64,000 bases of DNA. Origin: Actibacterium sp. (GTDB taxonomy: Bacteria; Pseudomonadota; Alphaproteobacteria; Rhodobacterales; Rhodobacteraceae). The DNA lies in assembly GCA_016278325.1 (NCBI GenBank), contig JADQCB010000004.1:1-64000 (forward strand). Direction: 5' to 3'. The position numbers and the translations under genes are program-made. Shown piece after piece: positions 44,104 through 54,026 of the stretch; position 1 is the stretch's first letter, and each line of letters begins with the position of its first letter. Under the pieces are notes generated by a model that was not told where the DNA came from, searched no databases, and worked only from the letters and a program-made list of their open reading frames with translations.

Positions 44104-44352
44104 CTATCCCCTGGTGATAAGCAGCAGCACCACGAACACGACCGGAACACTGGCCAGCGCCGGAATGTAGAGCCCGGGAATGCCCCATGTCAGAATCGCG
44201 ATTCCCCACAGGCTGACCAGCGTCACCAGCAGGAAATAAAGGTTGGCGCGGTCGCCTTCCATCACGTCGCGCGCCATCCATCCGATCACCGGAACCGCGT
44301 AGAAGATGCGCAGCCAGAGCGGGCGTTTTGCGGCGGAATGGGAAAGGTACAT
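44104..44352 (-). CDS. Small hypothetical membrane protein
   Basis: 82 residues from ATG 44352, with AGGAG five bases upstream. Basic N-terminus, RIFYAVPVIGWMARDVMEGD, then two TM helices (NLYFLLVTLVSLWGIAILTWGI and YIPALASVPVVFVVLLLI). Family not recognised. It is on the same strand as the ubiquinone hydroxylase, with a 60-base gap. Confidence 0.75.
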   Translation of the reverse strand: MYLSHSAAKRPLWLRIFYAVPVIGWMARDVMEGDRANLYFLLVTLVSLWGIAILTWGIPGLYIPALASVPVVFVVLLLITRG

Positions 44353-44442
44353 CACAGACTCCTGTTTCATCGCGTCATTGCAGATATGGGCGCATCGCGG
44401 GGGAGGGAAACGGAACAACTTGCCGCAGTGCGGCAATTTGCG

Positions 44443-45090
44443 TCATCCGGCCAGTCCGGCCAGGAATCCGCTCAGGTTGTCGGTGTGATGATGGATATGT
44501 GGTGCCGGTTCTGCGCCGGGTGCGACATGCACCGTGCGCATTCCCATCGCGTGGGGCGCCGTCAGGTTGCGCGCATCATCCTCGAACATTGCGCCGCTGG
44601 CCGGTGCCAGGCCGTCGGCGGCGAACACCGTTTCGAAGGCCACCCTTTCGGGCTTGGGGCGGAAGCCCGCATCCTCCACGCCATAGACCGCGTCGAAGAC
44701 GCCTGACAGGCCGCGCGCGGCGATCACCCGTTCGGCATAGGCGGCCGACCCGTTGGTATAGACGATGCGGCGGCCGGGCAGCACGGCGATCCGCGCCTTC
44801 AGCTCGGGGTCCGGCGTGAGTTGCGACAGGTCGATTTCATGGACATGGGCCAGATAGGGGGCGGGATCGACGCCGTGCAGGTCCATCAGCCCGGCCAGCG
44901 TGGTGCCGAACTCGGCCCAATAGCGTTTGCGCAGGCCGTTTGCCGCGGCCTCGGTCACGTTCAGCGCATCCATGACATAGGCGGTCATCCGGGCTTCGAT
45001 CTGGTCGAACAGCCGCACCTCGGGCGGGTAAAGCGTGTTGTCCAGGTCGAAGACCCAGCCGCTGACGTGATCGAAATCCGCGCGTCCCAT
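44443..45090 (-). CDS. HAD-family pyrimidine 5'-nucleotidase-like phosphatase
   Basis: 215 residues from ATG 45090. Motif I FDLDNTLYPP (Asp15, Asp17), motif II VYTNGS, and motif III/IV FRPKPE and MFEDDARNL. This pattern, LDNTLYPP with a small helical cap, is typical of the SDT1/PhoE-like 5'-nucleotidases. The frame stays open far upstream to 46356, but the earlier part is antisense to the GntR gene. Confidence 0.88.
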   Translation of the reverse strand: MGRADFDHVSGWVFDLDNTLYPPEVRLFDQIEARMTAYVMDALNVTEAAANGLRKRYWAEFGTTLAGLMDLHGVDPAPYLAHVHEIDLSQLTPDPELKARIAVLPGRRIVYTNGSAAYAERVIAARGLSGVFDAVYGVEDAGFRPKPERVAFETVFAADGLAPASGAMFEDDARNLTAPHAMGMRTVHVAPGAEPAPHIHHHTDNLSGFLAGLAG

Positions 45091-45192
45091 GCCGCGGCAT
45101 CTAGACCCTGCCGGCGCCAGGATCAATGGGCCGGGCTTGATAAGCACGGCGCCCCGGGGATAGCTTGGCGCAGCGCGACAGGGGAGCATCCG

Positions 45193-45846
45193 ATGAAAGA
45201 CCTGAAACCCAGCCAGAAGGATGCCTATGCGCTGATCCTCGATGCGATCGATGTCGGGGTCTACAAACCCGGCGACCGGCTGGTTGAAAGCGAACTGGCC
45301 GAGCGGTTCGGCATGTCGCGCACCCCGATCCGCGAGGCCCTGCAACGGCTGGAGACGCAATCGTTGCTGGAACGCGACGGGCGCAGCCTGATCGTCGCCT
45401 CGCTGAGCCACAACCAGCTGGCGGAGCTCTATGTCGTGCGCGGCGAGCTGGAGGGGCTGGCCGCGCGGCTGGCCGCGCGCCACGCCACCGACGAGGAGAT
45501 CAACGTCCTGCGTGACATGGTGGCAGAGGATCGCGCGCTGCTGGGCGATCCGGCGGCGCTGTCGCGGGCCAACCGGCGGTTTCACAAGCAGGTCCACCTG
45601 GCCTCGCATAACCGGTTCCTGGTGCAGCAGCTGGATCTGGTGCACCGCTCGATGGCGCTGATGGCGACGACCTCGCTGGCGGCCGAGGGGCGCGGCGAAA
45701 AGGCGCTGGCCGAGCATTCGGCGATCGTGGACGCGATCGCGGCGCATGATGGCGATGCGGCCTATCGGGCGCTGAAATCCCATATCTCGACCGCGTTCGA
45801 GGCGCGCCTTCGCCTGGACGCGGCCGAATACGGGACCGAAATCTAG
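45193..45846 (+). CDS. GntR-family transcriptional regulator (FCD domain)
   Basis: 217 residues from ATG 45193 (AGGGGAGC upstream). The winged helix (YKPGDRLVESELAERFGMSRTPIREALQRLE) is the FadR group; the FCD domain follows, with metal-ligand His in HKQVHLASHNRF and SHISTAFEARL. The ligand is probably a small carboxylate. Stop codons of this gene and of the convergent glycosyltransferase share the CTAG at 45843-45846. Confidence 0.92.
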   Translation: MKDLKPSQKDAYALILDAIDVGVYKPGDRLVESELAERFGMSRTPIREALQRLETQSLLERDGRSLIVASLSHNQLAELYVVRGELEGLAARLAARHATDEEINVLRDMVAEDRALLGDPAALSRANRRFHKQVHLASHNRFLVQQLDLVHRSMALMATTSLAAEGRGEKALAEHSAIVDAIAAHDGDAAYRALKSHISTAFEARLRLDAAEYGTEI

Positions 45847-47780
45847 GCTGCCCTTTCCAGCCTTGCCGCCGGGCCCGGCGCCGCTTCGGCCCCGTCGTCC
45901 AGCCCGTGGCACGTCTTGTCCCAGTAGAACGGCCGGGCCACCATTTCGAACAGCGCCTTGTAGACGGCCAGTGCCGCCAGCGGGTAATAGACATGCAGCG
46001 TCGGAACCCAGCCCCAGAGCCAGCGCTTGCCGGCCTGCGCGCTGCCGATCATGCCCAGGATGATATTCAGCAGCTCGGCCGCGACGAACAGCAGCCCCGC
46101 CATGTGCATCGCCCAGCCGGGCAAGGCCCCGGCCAGCGGATGATCCAGGCCCAGCACGATCAGCCAGAACGACCACATCAGCGGTACCAGCAGGAACTGC
46201 GCCAGCGTGCCCAGAAACAGCATCTGCACCCCGGCAAAGCGCCACCATCCCAGTTGGCGCAAAAGCGTGCCGGGCGCGCGCATATGCGTGCTCCAGGTCA
46301 TGGCATAGCCTTTCAGCCAGCGCGAGCGTTGCCGGATCCAGGGCCAGAGGCGGCAATTCGCCTCTTCGAGGGTGACGGTGTCGATCAGTTCCGTGCGATA
46401 GCCGTGCCGGGCCAGGCGCAGGCCCAGATCGGCGTCCTCGGTCACGTTATGGGCGTCCCAGGCGCCCAGTCTTTCCAGCGCATCGCGGCGAAAGAAAACC
46501 GTTGTCCCGCCCAGCGGCACCACCAGCCCCAGCCGGTCGAGCCCCGGCAATACCAGGCGGAACCATGTCGCGTATTCGATGGTGAAGGCGCGGGCGAACC
46601 AGTTCGAGCGGCTGTTGTAGAAATCCAGCACGCCCTGGAGACAGGCCACCCTGGGGCTGCGCTCATGAAAGCGGCGCACGATCCGGTCCAGCTGGTCGGG
46701 GGCCGGGGCATCCTCGGCATCCCAGACCCCGACGATCGAGCCGCGGCAGAAATCCAGTGCGAAGTTCAACGCCCGGGGCTTGGTCTTCAGGCTGCCGGCG
46801 GGGACGGTGATGACCCGGATCCAGTTCGGCAGGTCGGCGCGGGCCAGCATCTTGCGGGTCGTCGCGTCATCGGCCTCGGTCACCAGGCAGATATCCAGAA
46901 GTTCCCGCGGATAGGTCAGCCGTTGCAGGCGTTGCACCAGCCGCGGCGCGATGTCCTGTTCGCGGAACAATGGCACCAGCACCGAAACCACCGGCATTCT
47001 TGCGATGGCCGGCGGATCGGGGGGCGGTTCGCGCCGGCCGTGGCGCAGGGCGGTCCAGGCCGCGGCGGCCTTGAGCGCCGAGGTCGCCACCAGGCTGAGC
47101 AGTGCGCAGACGGTCAGGATGGTCAGCACGGCGACCGGAACGAACGCGCCCGTTGCGCCGAGAATCAGAAGCCCGGCCAACAGGTTGCGCCGCGGCTGCG
47201 TGCCATACCAGTAGCGGGCGCTTTCCCCCTCGGGCACGCGGGTTTCGGCGCGCGCGGCCAGGCGATCGTTGCGCGTCGCAAGGATCGCCGCGTGCAATGC
47301 GGTTTCGCTGCACAGCGCCATCACCGGCTTGCCGAAACTGGCTGGCAATTGCCTGGTGAGGCCGGCAAAGGCATCGGGCCGCGCCGTGGCGATGACCGTC
47401 GCACCGCCCAGCCGCCGGACCGGGACCGCGGCAGAGCGCAGGCAGGCGGTTACCCCCATCTCTTCGATCAGCCGGGCATCGGGCGGGAAATTGCGCAGGT
47501 CTACCGGCATCACCCCGTATTGGCGCGACAGCGCGGCGGTCAGGTCGGCCTCGCGCACCCAGCCATGCGCCAGCAGGATGTCGCCCAGCCGCGACGCCTC
47601 GCGCGAGCGCAGGGCCAGGGCCCGGTCGAGGTTTTCCGGTGTGACGGCGCCGCTCTCGACCAGGATCCGTCCCAGCGGACGGCGGGCCGAAGGCCCTTGC
47701 GCCGGGCGCGGCCCAAGCCGGGGCGCCGGCGGCGAAACCGGCGGATCGACGGCAATGCGGAGTGCGTCCCCAGGGGTCAT
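45843..47780 (-). CDS. Family 2 glycosyltransferase with N-terminal MshEN/GspE-N domain
   Basis: 645 residues. The N-terminal 35-150 region (RRPLGRILVESGAVTPENLDRALALRSREASRLGDIL, LTAALSRQYGVMPVDL) is the GspE-N/MshEN fold, known to bind c-di-GMP in type II and type IV ATPases. Two TM helices follow (about 200-240). The GT2 domain has VSVLVPLFRE, WDAEDAP and a processive QRSRWLKG; further TMs and a cytosolic tail end it. Inferred: membrane synthase of an exopolysaccharide under second-messenger control. Confidence 0.9.
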   Translation of the reverse strand: MTPGDALRIAVDPPVSPPAPRLGPRPAQGPSARRPLGRILVESGAVTPENLDRALALRSREASRLGDILLAHGWVREADLTAALSRQYGVMPVDLRNFPPDARLIEEMGVTACLRSAAVPVRRLGGATVIATARPDAFAGLTRQLPASFGKPVMALCSETALHAAILATRNDRLAARAETRVPEGESARYWYGTQPRRNLLAGLLILGATGAFVPVAVLTILTVCALLSLVATSALKAAAAWTALRHGRREPPPDPPAIARMPVVSVLVPLFREQDIAPRLVQRLQRLTYPRELLDICLVTEADDATTRKMLARADLPNWIRVITVPAGSLKTKPRALNFALDFCRGSIVGVWDAEDAPAPDQLDRIVRRFHERSPRVACLQGVLDFYNSRSNWFARAFTIEYATWFRLVLPGLDRLGLVVPLGGTTVFFRRDALERLGAWDAHNVTEDADLGLRLARHGYRTELIDTVTLEEANCRLWPWIRQRSRWLKGYAMTWSTHMRAPGTLLRQLGWWRFAGVQMLFLGTLAQFLLVPLMWSFWLIVLGLDHPLAGALPGWAMHMAGLLFVAAELLNIILGMIGSAQAGKRWLWGWVPTLHVYYPLAALAVYKALFEMVARPFYWDKTCHGLDDGAEAAPGPAARLERAA

Positions 47781-47873
47781 TCTGCGCCCGGTCCCGTATC
47801 AACTGGCATGACCTTGGCGGGCAGAGTCTTAATGTTCGATTAACAGGCCCCGGGATCCGGCATCGAGCCGGTC

Positions 47874-48905
47874 TCACGCCCCCTGCGCGCGCACCATCCC
47901 GACGATGTCATAGGTTTGCGCCAGGATCGGGGCGGCGATTTCGCGGGCCCGTTCGGCGCCGCGGCCCAGGATCCGGTCGATCTGGTCCACGTCCTGCATC
48001 AGGCGGGCCATTTCCCTGGAGATGGGGTCGAGCTTGGCCACGGCCAGATCGGCCAGCGAGGGCTTGAATGTCCCGAATTGCTGGCCGGCATGATCCGCGA
48101 TGACCGCCTCGGCGGTGGTGTCGGCCAGGGCGGCATAGATATTGACCAGGTTGCGCGCCTCGGGCCGGTCTGCCAGCCCCTCCACCGAGTCGGGCAGCGG
48201 CGCCGGGTCGGTCTTGGCCTTGCGGATCTTCCGGGCAATGGCATCGGCATCGTCGGTCAGATTGATCCGGCTCATGTCCGAGGGGTCGGATTTGGACATC
48301 TTCTTCGATCCGTCGCGCAGGCTCATCACGCGCGTGGCGGCGCCCTCGATCAAGGGTTCGACCACCGGGAAGAACGACACGTCGTAATCGTTGTTGAACT
48401 TGATCGCGATGTCGCGCGCCAGCTCCAGGTGCTGTTTCTGATCCTCGCCCACGGGCACATGGGTGGCGTGGTAGATCATGATGTCCGCGGCCATCAGTGC
48501 CGGATAGGCGAACAGGCCCAGCGAGGCGTTCTCGCTGTTCTTGCCGGCCTTGTCCTTCCACTGGGTCATCCGGCCCATCCAGCCCATGCGCGCGACGCAG
48601 TTGAAGATCCAGGCAAGCTGTGCGTGTTCGGGCACCTGGCTCTGGTTGAAGAGGATGGATTTTTCCGGGTCGATGCCGGCGGCGATGAAACCCGCGCAGA
48701 GCTCTCGCGTGGCGTGGCGCAGGCGGGCGGGTTCCTGCCAGACGGTGATCGCGTGCAGATCGACCATGCAGAAGATGGTGGGCATGTCACCCGCGTCCTG
48801 CAATTGGACGAAGCGCTTCATCGCGCCGAGATAGTTGCCCAGGGTCAGCCCGCCGGACGGCTGGATGCCCGAAAAGACGCGCGGTGTGTGCACCACATCC
48901 GTCAT
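47874..48905 (-). CDS. trpS: Tryptophanyl-tRNA synthetase
   Basis: 343 residues from ATG 48905 ([28 protein letters not shown]). HIGH-type motif TLGNY and KMSKS motif in GSKKMSKSD. The Trp-specific pocket ([25 protein letters not shown]) is present. Complete and ordinary. Divergent from the rhomboid-like gene (78-base gap). Confidence 0.96.
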   Translation of the reverse strand: MTDVVHTPRVFSGIQPSGGLTLGNYLGAMKRFVQLQDAGDMPTIFCMVDLHAITVWQEPARLRHATRELCAGFIAAGIDPEKSILFNQSQVPEHAQLAWIFNCVARMGWMGRMTQWKDKAGKNSENASLGLFAYPALMAADIMIYHATHVPVGEDQKQHLELARDIAIKFNNDYDVSFFPVVEPLIEGAATRVMSLRDGSKKMSKSDPSDMSRINLTDDADAIARKIRKAKTDPAPLPDSVEGLADRPEARNLVNIYAALADTTAEAVIADHAGQQFGTFKPSLADLAVAKLDPISREMARLMQDVDQIDRILGRGAERAREIAAPILAQTYDIVGMVRAQGA

Positions 48906-48983
48906 GTTGCGTTCTCCGTCTGGAAATTCCTGCCCCGCTCGCTTACCCATGCGGGCAATGCCCGTCAACCGAAGGCGACGAAG

Positions 48984-49664
48984 ATGACCCAGGATCCGAA
49001 TGCGCACCCGCTCAATCCGCTGCCGCCGGTGGTCTGGCTGCTGGTCGTCCCGATCGTGCTGATCGAACTTGCCTTCGGCGCCGCCGCGCGCGGGTTCATC
49101 GGCGGGCCGCAGGCGGTCGGTTGGCGCCTTGCCGCCTTTCAGGATTATGCCTTTTCCGGTCAGGTGCTGCACTGGATGATCAGCACCGGGCGTTATCCGC
49201 CCGATCAACTGATGCGCCTGGTCACCTATCCCTTCGTGCATGCGAATTTTACCCATGCGCTGTTCGTCGTGGTGTTCCTGCTGGCGCTTGGAAAGATGGT
49301 GGGCGAGGTGTTCCGCGCCTGGGCCGTGCTGACGGTCTTCTTCGGCTCGGCAATCGCGGGGGCGGTCGTCTATGGCCTGCTGTTGCCCGATGCGCCGCCG
49401 CTGATTGGCGGCTATCCGGCCGTTTACGGGATGATCGGCGCCTTCACCTTCCTTTTGTGGGTGCGGTTGGACGCGGTCGGCGAAAACCGGTACCGGGCCT
49501 TCACGCTGATCGGGTTATTGCTGGGGATCCAGCTGGTTTTCGGGATCCTGTTCGGCGGCGGTCCGGACTGGGTGGCGGATATCAGCGGTTTCCTGGCCGG
49601 ATTCGCCCTGTCCTTCGTGGTCAGCCCCGGCGGGCTGGTGCGGGCGCGGTTGCGCCACCGCTGA
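48984..49664 (+). CDS. Rhomboid-family membrane protein lacking catalytic residues
   Basis: 226 residues, about six TM helices. The rhomboid pattern is recognisable ([21 protein letters not shown]-type region, and the following pore segment), but at the GxSG position it reads IGGYPAVYG with Tyr144 in place of Ser, and in the last helix DISGFLAGF has Asp where the His belongs. It is therefore probably an inactive homologue (iRhom-like). I recall the same pattern in related Rhodobacteraceae proteins. Start at ATG 48984. Confidence 0.8.
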   Translation: MTQDPNAHPLNPLPPVVWLLVVPIVLIELAFGAAARGFIGGPQAVGWRLAAFQDYAFSGQVLHWMISTGRYPPDQLMRLVTYPFVHANFTHALFVVVFLLALGKMVGEVFRAWAVLTVFFGSAIAGAVVYGLLLPDAPPLIGGYPAVYGMIGAFTFLLWVRLDAVGENRYRAFTLIGLLLGIQLVFGILFGGGPDWVADISGFLAGFALSFVVSPGGLVRARLRHR

Positions 49665-49668
49665 GCGC

Positions 49669-51210
49669 TCAGCCGCGGCGTATCGCGCGACGATACTCGG
49701 ACAGGCGGAACGCCCCGATCAGGTGGCCGATGCCGAAATAGCTGACCATCCCCAGCACCACCAGCAGGAGAAGCGCCAGATAGCGCACCGTCCCGCCGGT
49801 CAGCCACGGCGCAAGCAGGCCGGCGGCGGCGAAAACGATGGCCCCCATCGCGGCAGAGGCCAGCACGATGCGCCACAGTCGCCGCCGGAACCGCGCGTCC
49901 GTTCTTGCCGCCGCCCCCATGCCGCGCGACCCCCGCCACAACAGGAACATCATCGCCCAGCCCGCCAGGGTGGTTCCCAGGGCCGCGGCGATATAGCCGA
50001 TGAACGGCGCCAGCCCGATCGCGACCGTGGCATTCACGACCAGCGAGCCCAGTGCATAGTAGAAGGGGCGCCGCGTGTCTTCGCGCGCGAAGAACAGGGG
50101 TTGCAGCACCTTCTGCATGACGAAGGCGGGCAGGCCCAGGCCATACACCGCCACCGCGGCGGCGGTGGCCACGGTGTCGGCCGCATCGAACGCGCCGCGC
50201 TGGAACAGCACGCCGATCAGCGGGCCGGGGACCACCATCAGCGCCACCGCCGAGGGCACGGTCAGCGCCAGCGAAAGCTCGCCCGCGCGGTTGAATGCGT
50301 CCTGGCCGCCGGCCTCGTCCCCGGCGCGCAAGCGGCGTGAAAGATCGGGCAGCAACACCACGCCGACGGCGATCCCCACCACGCCGAGCGGAAGCTGGTA
50401 AAGCCGGTCGGCATAATTCAGCCAGGCGATCGCGCCCTCGAAGAAACTGGCGACCTGGCGGCCCACCAGCAGGTTCACCTGCACCACGCCGCCGGCCAGC
50501 GCGGCCGGCGCCGCGATATAGGCCAGCCGCCTGAGCTCGGGCGTCAGGCGCGGCCATCGCGGCGTCAGCCGAAAGCCGGCGCGCGCGGCCGCGGTCCAGA
50601 CCAGCGCCAGCTGCGCGATCCCGGCCAGCGGAACGGTCCAGGACAAGCTCGTGCCGATCGGCCAGCCCGCGGCATCGGCAAGCAGTATCGCCGCAACGAA
50701 CAGCAGGTTCAGCAAGACCGGCGCCGCTGCGGCGGCGACGAACCGCCCGGTGGCGTTCAGCACCCCCGACAGCAGCGCCGCCAGCGAGATGAACAGGATA
50801 TAGGGAAAGGCGATGCGCCCGAAATCCACCGCCAGGCCAAAGCGTTCATCGGCCAGAAAACCGCTGGCCATGGCCAGAACCAGCCAGGGCATGAAGACCT
50901 GTGCCAGCAGGGTGAAGCCGATCAGAAGGCTGGCCAGCCCGGCAAAGGCATCGCGGGCGAAATCCAGCGCGTCCTCGCCGCCCTCCAGCTTTTTCGAGAA
51001 CAGCGGCACGAAGGCCATGTTGAACGCGCCCTCGGCAAAGAACCGGCGGAACATGTTGGGCAGCGAAAAGGCAATCAGGAACGCCTCGGCCACCGGACCG
51101 GTGCCGAGATAGGCGGCGATGAGGATGTCGCGGACGAATCCCAGGACCCGGCTGAGCATGGTCCAGAGGCCGACGGTGAGAAACCCCGAGACCAGGCCGA
51201 TCGGCTTCAT
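49669..51210 (-). CDS. murJ: Lipid II flippase MurJ
   Basis: 513 residues with about 14 TM helices. Conserved stretches are RVLGFVRDILIAAYLGTG, SLPNMFRRFFAEGAFNMAFVPLFS, and FAREDTRRPFYYALGSLVVNATVAIGLAP. It flips the peptidoglycan precursor. It overlaps the glnD stop by four bases (ATGA), so it is co-translated with glnD, a conserved order in this class. Confidence 0.95.
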   Translation of the reverse strand: MKPIGLVSGFLTVGLWTMLSRVLGFVRDILIAAYLGTGPVAEAFLIAFSLPNMFRRFFAEGAFNMAFVPLFSKKLEGGEDALDFARDAFAGLASLLIGFTLLAQVFMPWLVLAMASGFLADERFGLAVDFGRIAFPYILFISLAALLSGVLNATGRFVAAAAAPVLLNLLFVAAILLADAAGWPIGTSLSWTVPLAGIAQLALVWTAAARAGFRLTPRWPRLTPELRRLAYIAAPAALAGGVVQVNLLVGRQVASFFEGAIAWLNYADRLYQLPLGVVGIAVGVVLLPDLSRRLRAGDEAGGQDAFNRAGELSLALTVPSAVALMVVPGPLIGVLFQRGAFDAADTVATAAAVAVYGLGLPAFVMQKVLQPLFFAREDTRRPFYYALGSLVVNATVAIGLAPFIGYIAAALGTTLAGWAMMFLLWRGSRGMGAAARTDARFRRRLWRIVLASAAMGAIVFAAAGLLAPWLTGGTVRYLALLLLVVLGMVSYFGIGHLIGAFRLSEYRRAIRRG

Positions 51211-54026
51211 CGGTCGCGCGCCCGCTTTGCGCCGGCCTCGATCGCCGCGCGCAGTTTCTTTTCCAGCGATGCCTGTCGCGCCCGCGAATGCAGTTTCAGC
51301 CCGAACAGGTCCTTCACATAGAAACTGTCCACGACCTGCGCGCCATAGGTCGCGATCACCGCCGAGGCGATATAGACATTGCTGCCGGCCAGGGCCCGCG
51401 TCAGGTCGTACAGCAGGCCCGGCCTGTCGCGCGTGTCCACCTCGATGATGGTGTAGATCTCAGACCCCGCGTTGTCGAACATGATCGAGGTCGGGAACTG
51501 GAAGCCGCGTTCGCGCCGCGACAGCTTGTCACGATCGGCCAGCTTGTCGCTGGCCACGACCTCGCCGGCCAGGGTCTTCTGGATCATGCTGCGCAGCCGC
51601 GGCAGGCGCTCTTCCGCGAAGGGATGACCTTCGGCATCCTGCACCCAGAACACCGCCGTGGCGAACCCGTCCGAAGAGGTATAGGTGCGTGCATCCACCA
51701 CATTGGCGCCGACCAGCGCCAGCGCCCCGGCCAGCCGCGAGAAGATGCCGGGGTGATCGGCCAGCGCAAAGCAGGCGCGGGTGGCGTCGCGGTCCTTGTC
51801 GGGGTGCAGGTCGATGCGGATCTCGTCATCGGCGATGCCGCGCAGAAGTTTGGCGAAAATCACGTGGGTCTCGGTCTGAAGACCTTGCCAATAAGGGCCG
51901 TAATGGCGCGCGGTCTCGGCCCGCAGATCCTTGCGATCCCAGCCCGCAAGCGCCTCGCGCAGGGCGCGTTTCGCCTCGGTCTCGCGGCTTTCGCGATTGG
52001 CCGCCTCCAGCCCGTTCTCCAGCGCGTCGGCGGTCTGGCGATACAGGTCGCGCAGCAGTTGCGCCTTCCAGTTGTTCCAGGTTCCCGGGCCGACGCCGCG
52101 GATATCGCAGACGGTCAGCACGGTCAGCAGGTCCAGCCGCCGCTTTGTCTTTACCAGCTTGGCGAAGTCGCGCACCGTGCGCGGATCGCTCAGGTCACGC
52201 TTCTGCGCCATGTCCGACATCAGCAGGTGATAGCGCACCAGCCATTCCACCGTGTCGCATTCATCGGGTTTCAGCCCCAGCCGCGGCGCGACCTTGCGCG
52301 CGATCTGCGCCCCGAGAACCGAGTGATCCTCGGGGCGGCCCTTGCCCGTGTCATGAAGCAACAGCGCGATGTATAGCACCTTGCGATTGATCCCGCGCTT
52401 GAGGATGCCGCTGGCTATCGGCAATTGTTCGACCAGTTCCTCGCGTTCGATCTGGGCCAGCACCGAGATGCACTGGATGGTATGCTCGTCCACCGTGTAA
52501 TGGTGATAGACGTTGAACTGCATCATCGCCTGGATCGGCTCGAACTCGGGGATGAAGGCGGCCAGCACGCCAAGCTCGTTCATGCGCCGGAGCGAGCGTT
52601 CGGGGTTGCCGTGTTTCAGCAGCAGGTCGAGGAATATCCGCTGCGCCTCGCGGTCGTTGCGCAGGCCGTCGTCGATCAGCTCCAGGTTTGCCGCGATCAG
52701 ACGCATCGCGTCGGGATGCAGCAGGGTGCCGGTGCGCAGGGCTTCTTCGAAGATGCGCAGGATGTTCAGCTTGTTGTCGAGGAAAAGCCCCTGGTCGGCG
52801 ACGTCCAGGCGGTTCTGCCGGATGACATAGCCGGCCTTGGCGCGGCGGCGGCGGCGGAAGAAGCCCAGCAGCATCGGCTCGCGCTTGAGATGGCTTGCCT
52901 CCAGCGCGGTCAGCAGGATGCGCGTCAGGTCGCCGACATGCGTGGCATGGCGGAAATAGTCCTGCATGAAATGCTCGACCGCGCGCCGCCCGCCATGGTC
53001 GATATAGCCCAAGCGTTCGGCCACCTCGACCTGCATGTCGAAAGTCAGCTGGTCCATCGCCCGGCCCGAGATCAGATGCAGGTGGCAACGCACCGCCCAG
53101 AGGAAATTTTCCGCCTCGGCGAAATTGCGATATTCCTCGGGCGTGAAGACCCCGAGCTCGACCAGGGCCTGCGCGTCCTCGACCCGGTGGACGTATTTCG
53201 CGATCCAGTAGAGCGACTGCATGTCGCGCAGCCCGCCCTTTCCCTCTTTCACATTGGGTTCCAGCATGTATCGCTGGTCGCCCTGCTTGCGGTGGCGCGC
53301 GTCGCGCTCTTCCAGCTTGGCCTCGATGAAATCGCCGGCGGTGCCGCGAAAGAGATCGTCCCACAGTCTCTCGCGAAGATCCTCGGCCAGCGCGGTGTCG
53401 CCGCCAAGGAAGCGATGTTCCAGCAGCGCGGTGCGGATCGTGTAATCGTCGCGCCCCAGCCGGATGCAATCCTTCACGGTGCGGGTGGCATGGCCGACCT
53501 TCAGCTTGAGATCCCACAGCATGTAGAGAATCGACTCGACGACACTTTCCGCCCAGGGCGTGGTTTTCCACGGTGTCAGGAAAAGCAGATCGACATCCGA
53601 ATGCGGCGCCATCTCGGCCCGGCCATAGCCGCCAACAGCCAGAACCGCGATACGCTCGCCCTCGGTCGGGGTGTTCAGCGGATGCAGCACACGGATGGCG
53701 ACATCGAGCACGCTGCGCAGGATGCAGTCGGTCAGAAATGCCTGCGCCCGCACCACGCCGCGCGCGGCGAAGGGCTCGGCCCGGAAGGCCGCAGCGATCG
53801 CCGCGTTGCCCGACGCCTGCGCCGCCGACACCAGTTTCACCGTGGCTGCGCGGATGGCGCGCGGGTCGGTCTCGTCGGCCAGCGCGACGTCGAGCGCCGC
53901 GTCGAACGCGCCGCGGTCAAAGATCTCCGCCTCGGGCCGGATCAGGCCGTCGGGCGCGGTGTAGCCATCCACGGCGGGGTCGGGTTCAGTAACCGGCGCC
54001 GCCGAAACTTCTGGGGGCAGGATCAA
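51207..54026 (-). CDS. glnD: [Protein-PII] uridylyltransferase/uridylyl-removing enzyme GlnD
   Basis: 939 residues from the TTG at 54026. Nucleotidyltransferase GGYGRAEMAPHSDVDLLFL (GG, then DxD), HD domain LLLHDTGKGRPEDHSVLG, and two C-terminal ACT domains (DHPGIFSRLAGALALVGANV; RPGLLYDLTRALAGSNVYIASAV). It modifies PII according to glutamine. The TTG lies inside the upstream lipoprotein gene (41-base overlap); GTG 53972 would avoid this but has no clear RBS. Start uncertain. Confidence 0.93.
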   Translation of the reverse strand: MILPPEVSAAPVTEPDPAVDGYTAPDGLIRPEAEIFDRGAFDAALDVALADETDPRAIRAATVKLVSAAQASGNAAIAAAFRAEPFAARGVVRAQAFLTDCILRSVLDVAIRVLHPLNTPTEGERIAVLAVGGYGRAEMAPHSDVDLLFLTPWKTTPWAESVVESILYMLWDLKLKVGHATRTVKDCIRLGRDDYTIRTALLEHRFLGGDTALAEDLRERLWDDLFRGTAGDFIEAKLEERDARHRKQGDQRYMLEPNVKEGKGGLRDMQSLYWIAKYVHRVEDAQALVELGVFTPEEYRNFAEAENFLWAVRCHLHLISGRAMDQLTFDMQVEVAERLGYIDHGGRRAVEHFMQDYFRHATHVGDLTRILLTALEASHLKREPMLLGFFRRRRRAKAGYVIRQNRLDVADQGLFLDNKLNILRIFEEALRTGTLLHPDAMRLIAANLELIDDGLRNDREAQRIFLDLLLKHGNPERSLRRMNELGVLAAFIPEFEPIQAMMQFNVYHHYTVDEHTIQCISVLAQIEREELVEQLPIASGILKRGINRKVLYIALLLHDTGKGRPEDHSVLGAQIARKVAPRLGLKPDECDTVEWLVRYHLLMSDMAQKRDLSDPRTVRDFAKLVKTKRRLDLLTVLTVCDIRGVGPGTWNNWKAQLLRDLYRQTADALENGLEAANRESRETEAKRALREALAGWDRKDLRAETARHYGPYWQGLQTETHVIFAKLLRGIADDEIRIDLHPDKDRDATRACFALADHPGIFSRLAGALALVGANVVDARTYTSSDGFATAVFWVQDAEGHPFAEERLPRLRSMIQKTLAGEVVASDKLADRDKLSRRERGFQFPTSIMFDNAGSEIYTIIEVDTRDRPGLLYDLTRALAGSNVYIASAVIATYGAQVVDSFYVKDLFGLKLHSRARQASLEKKLRAAIEAGAKRARDR

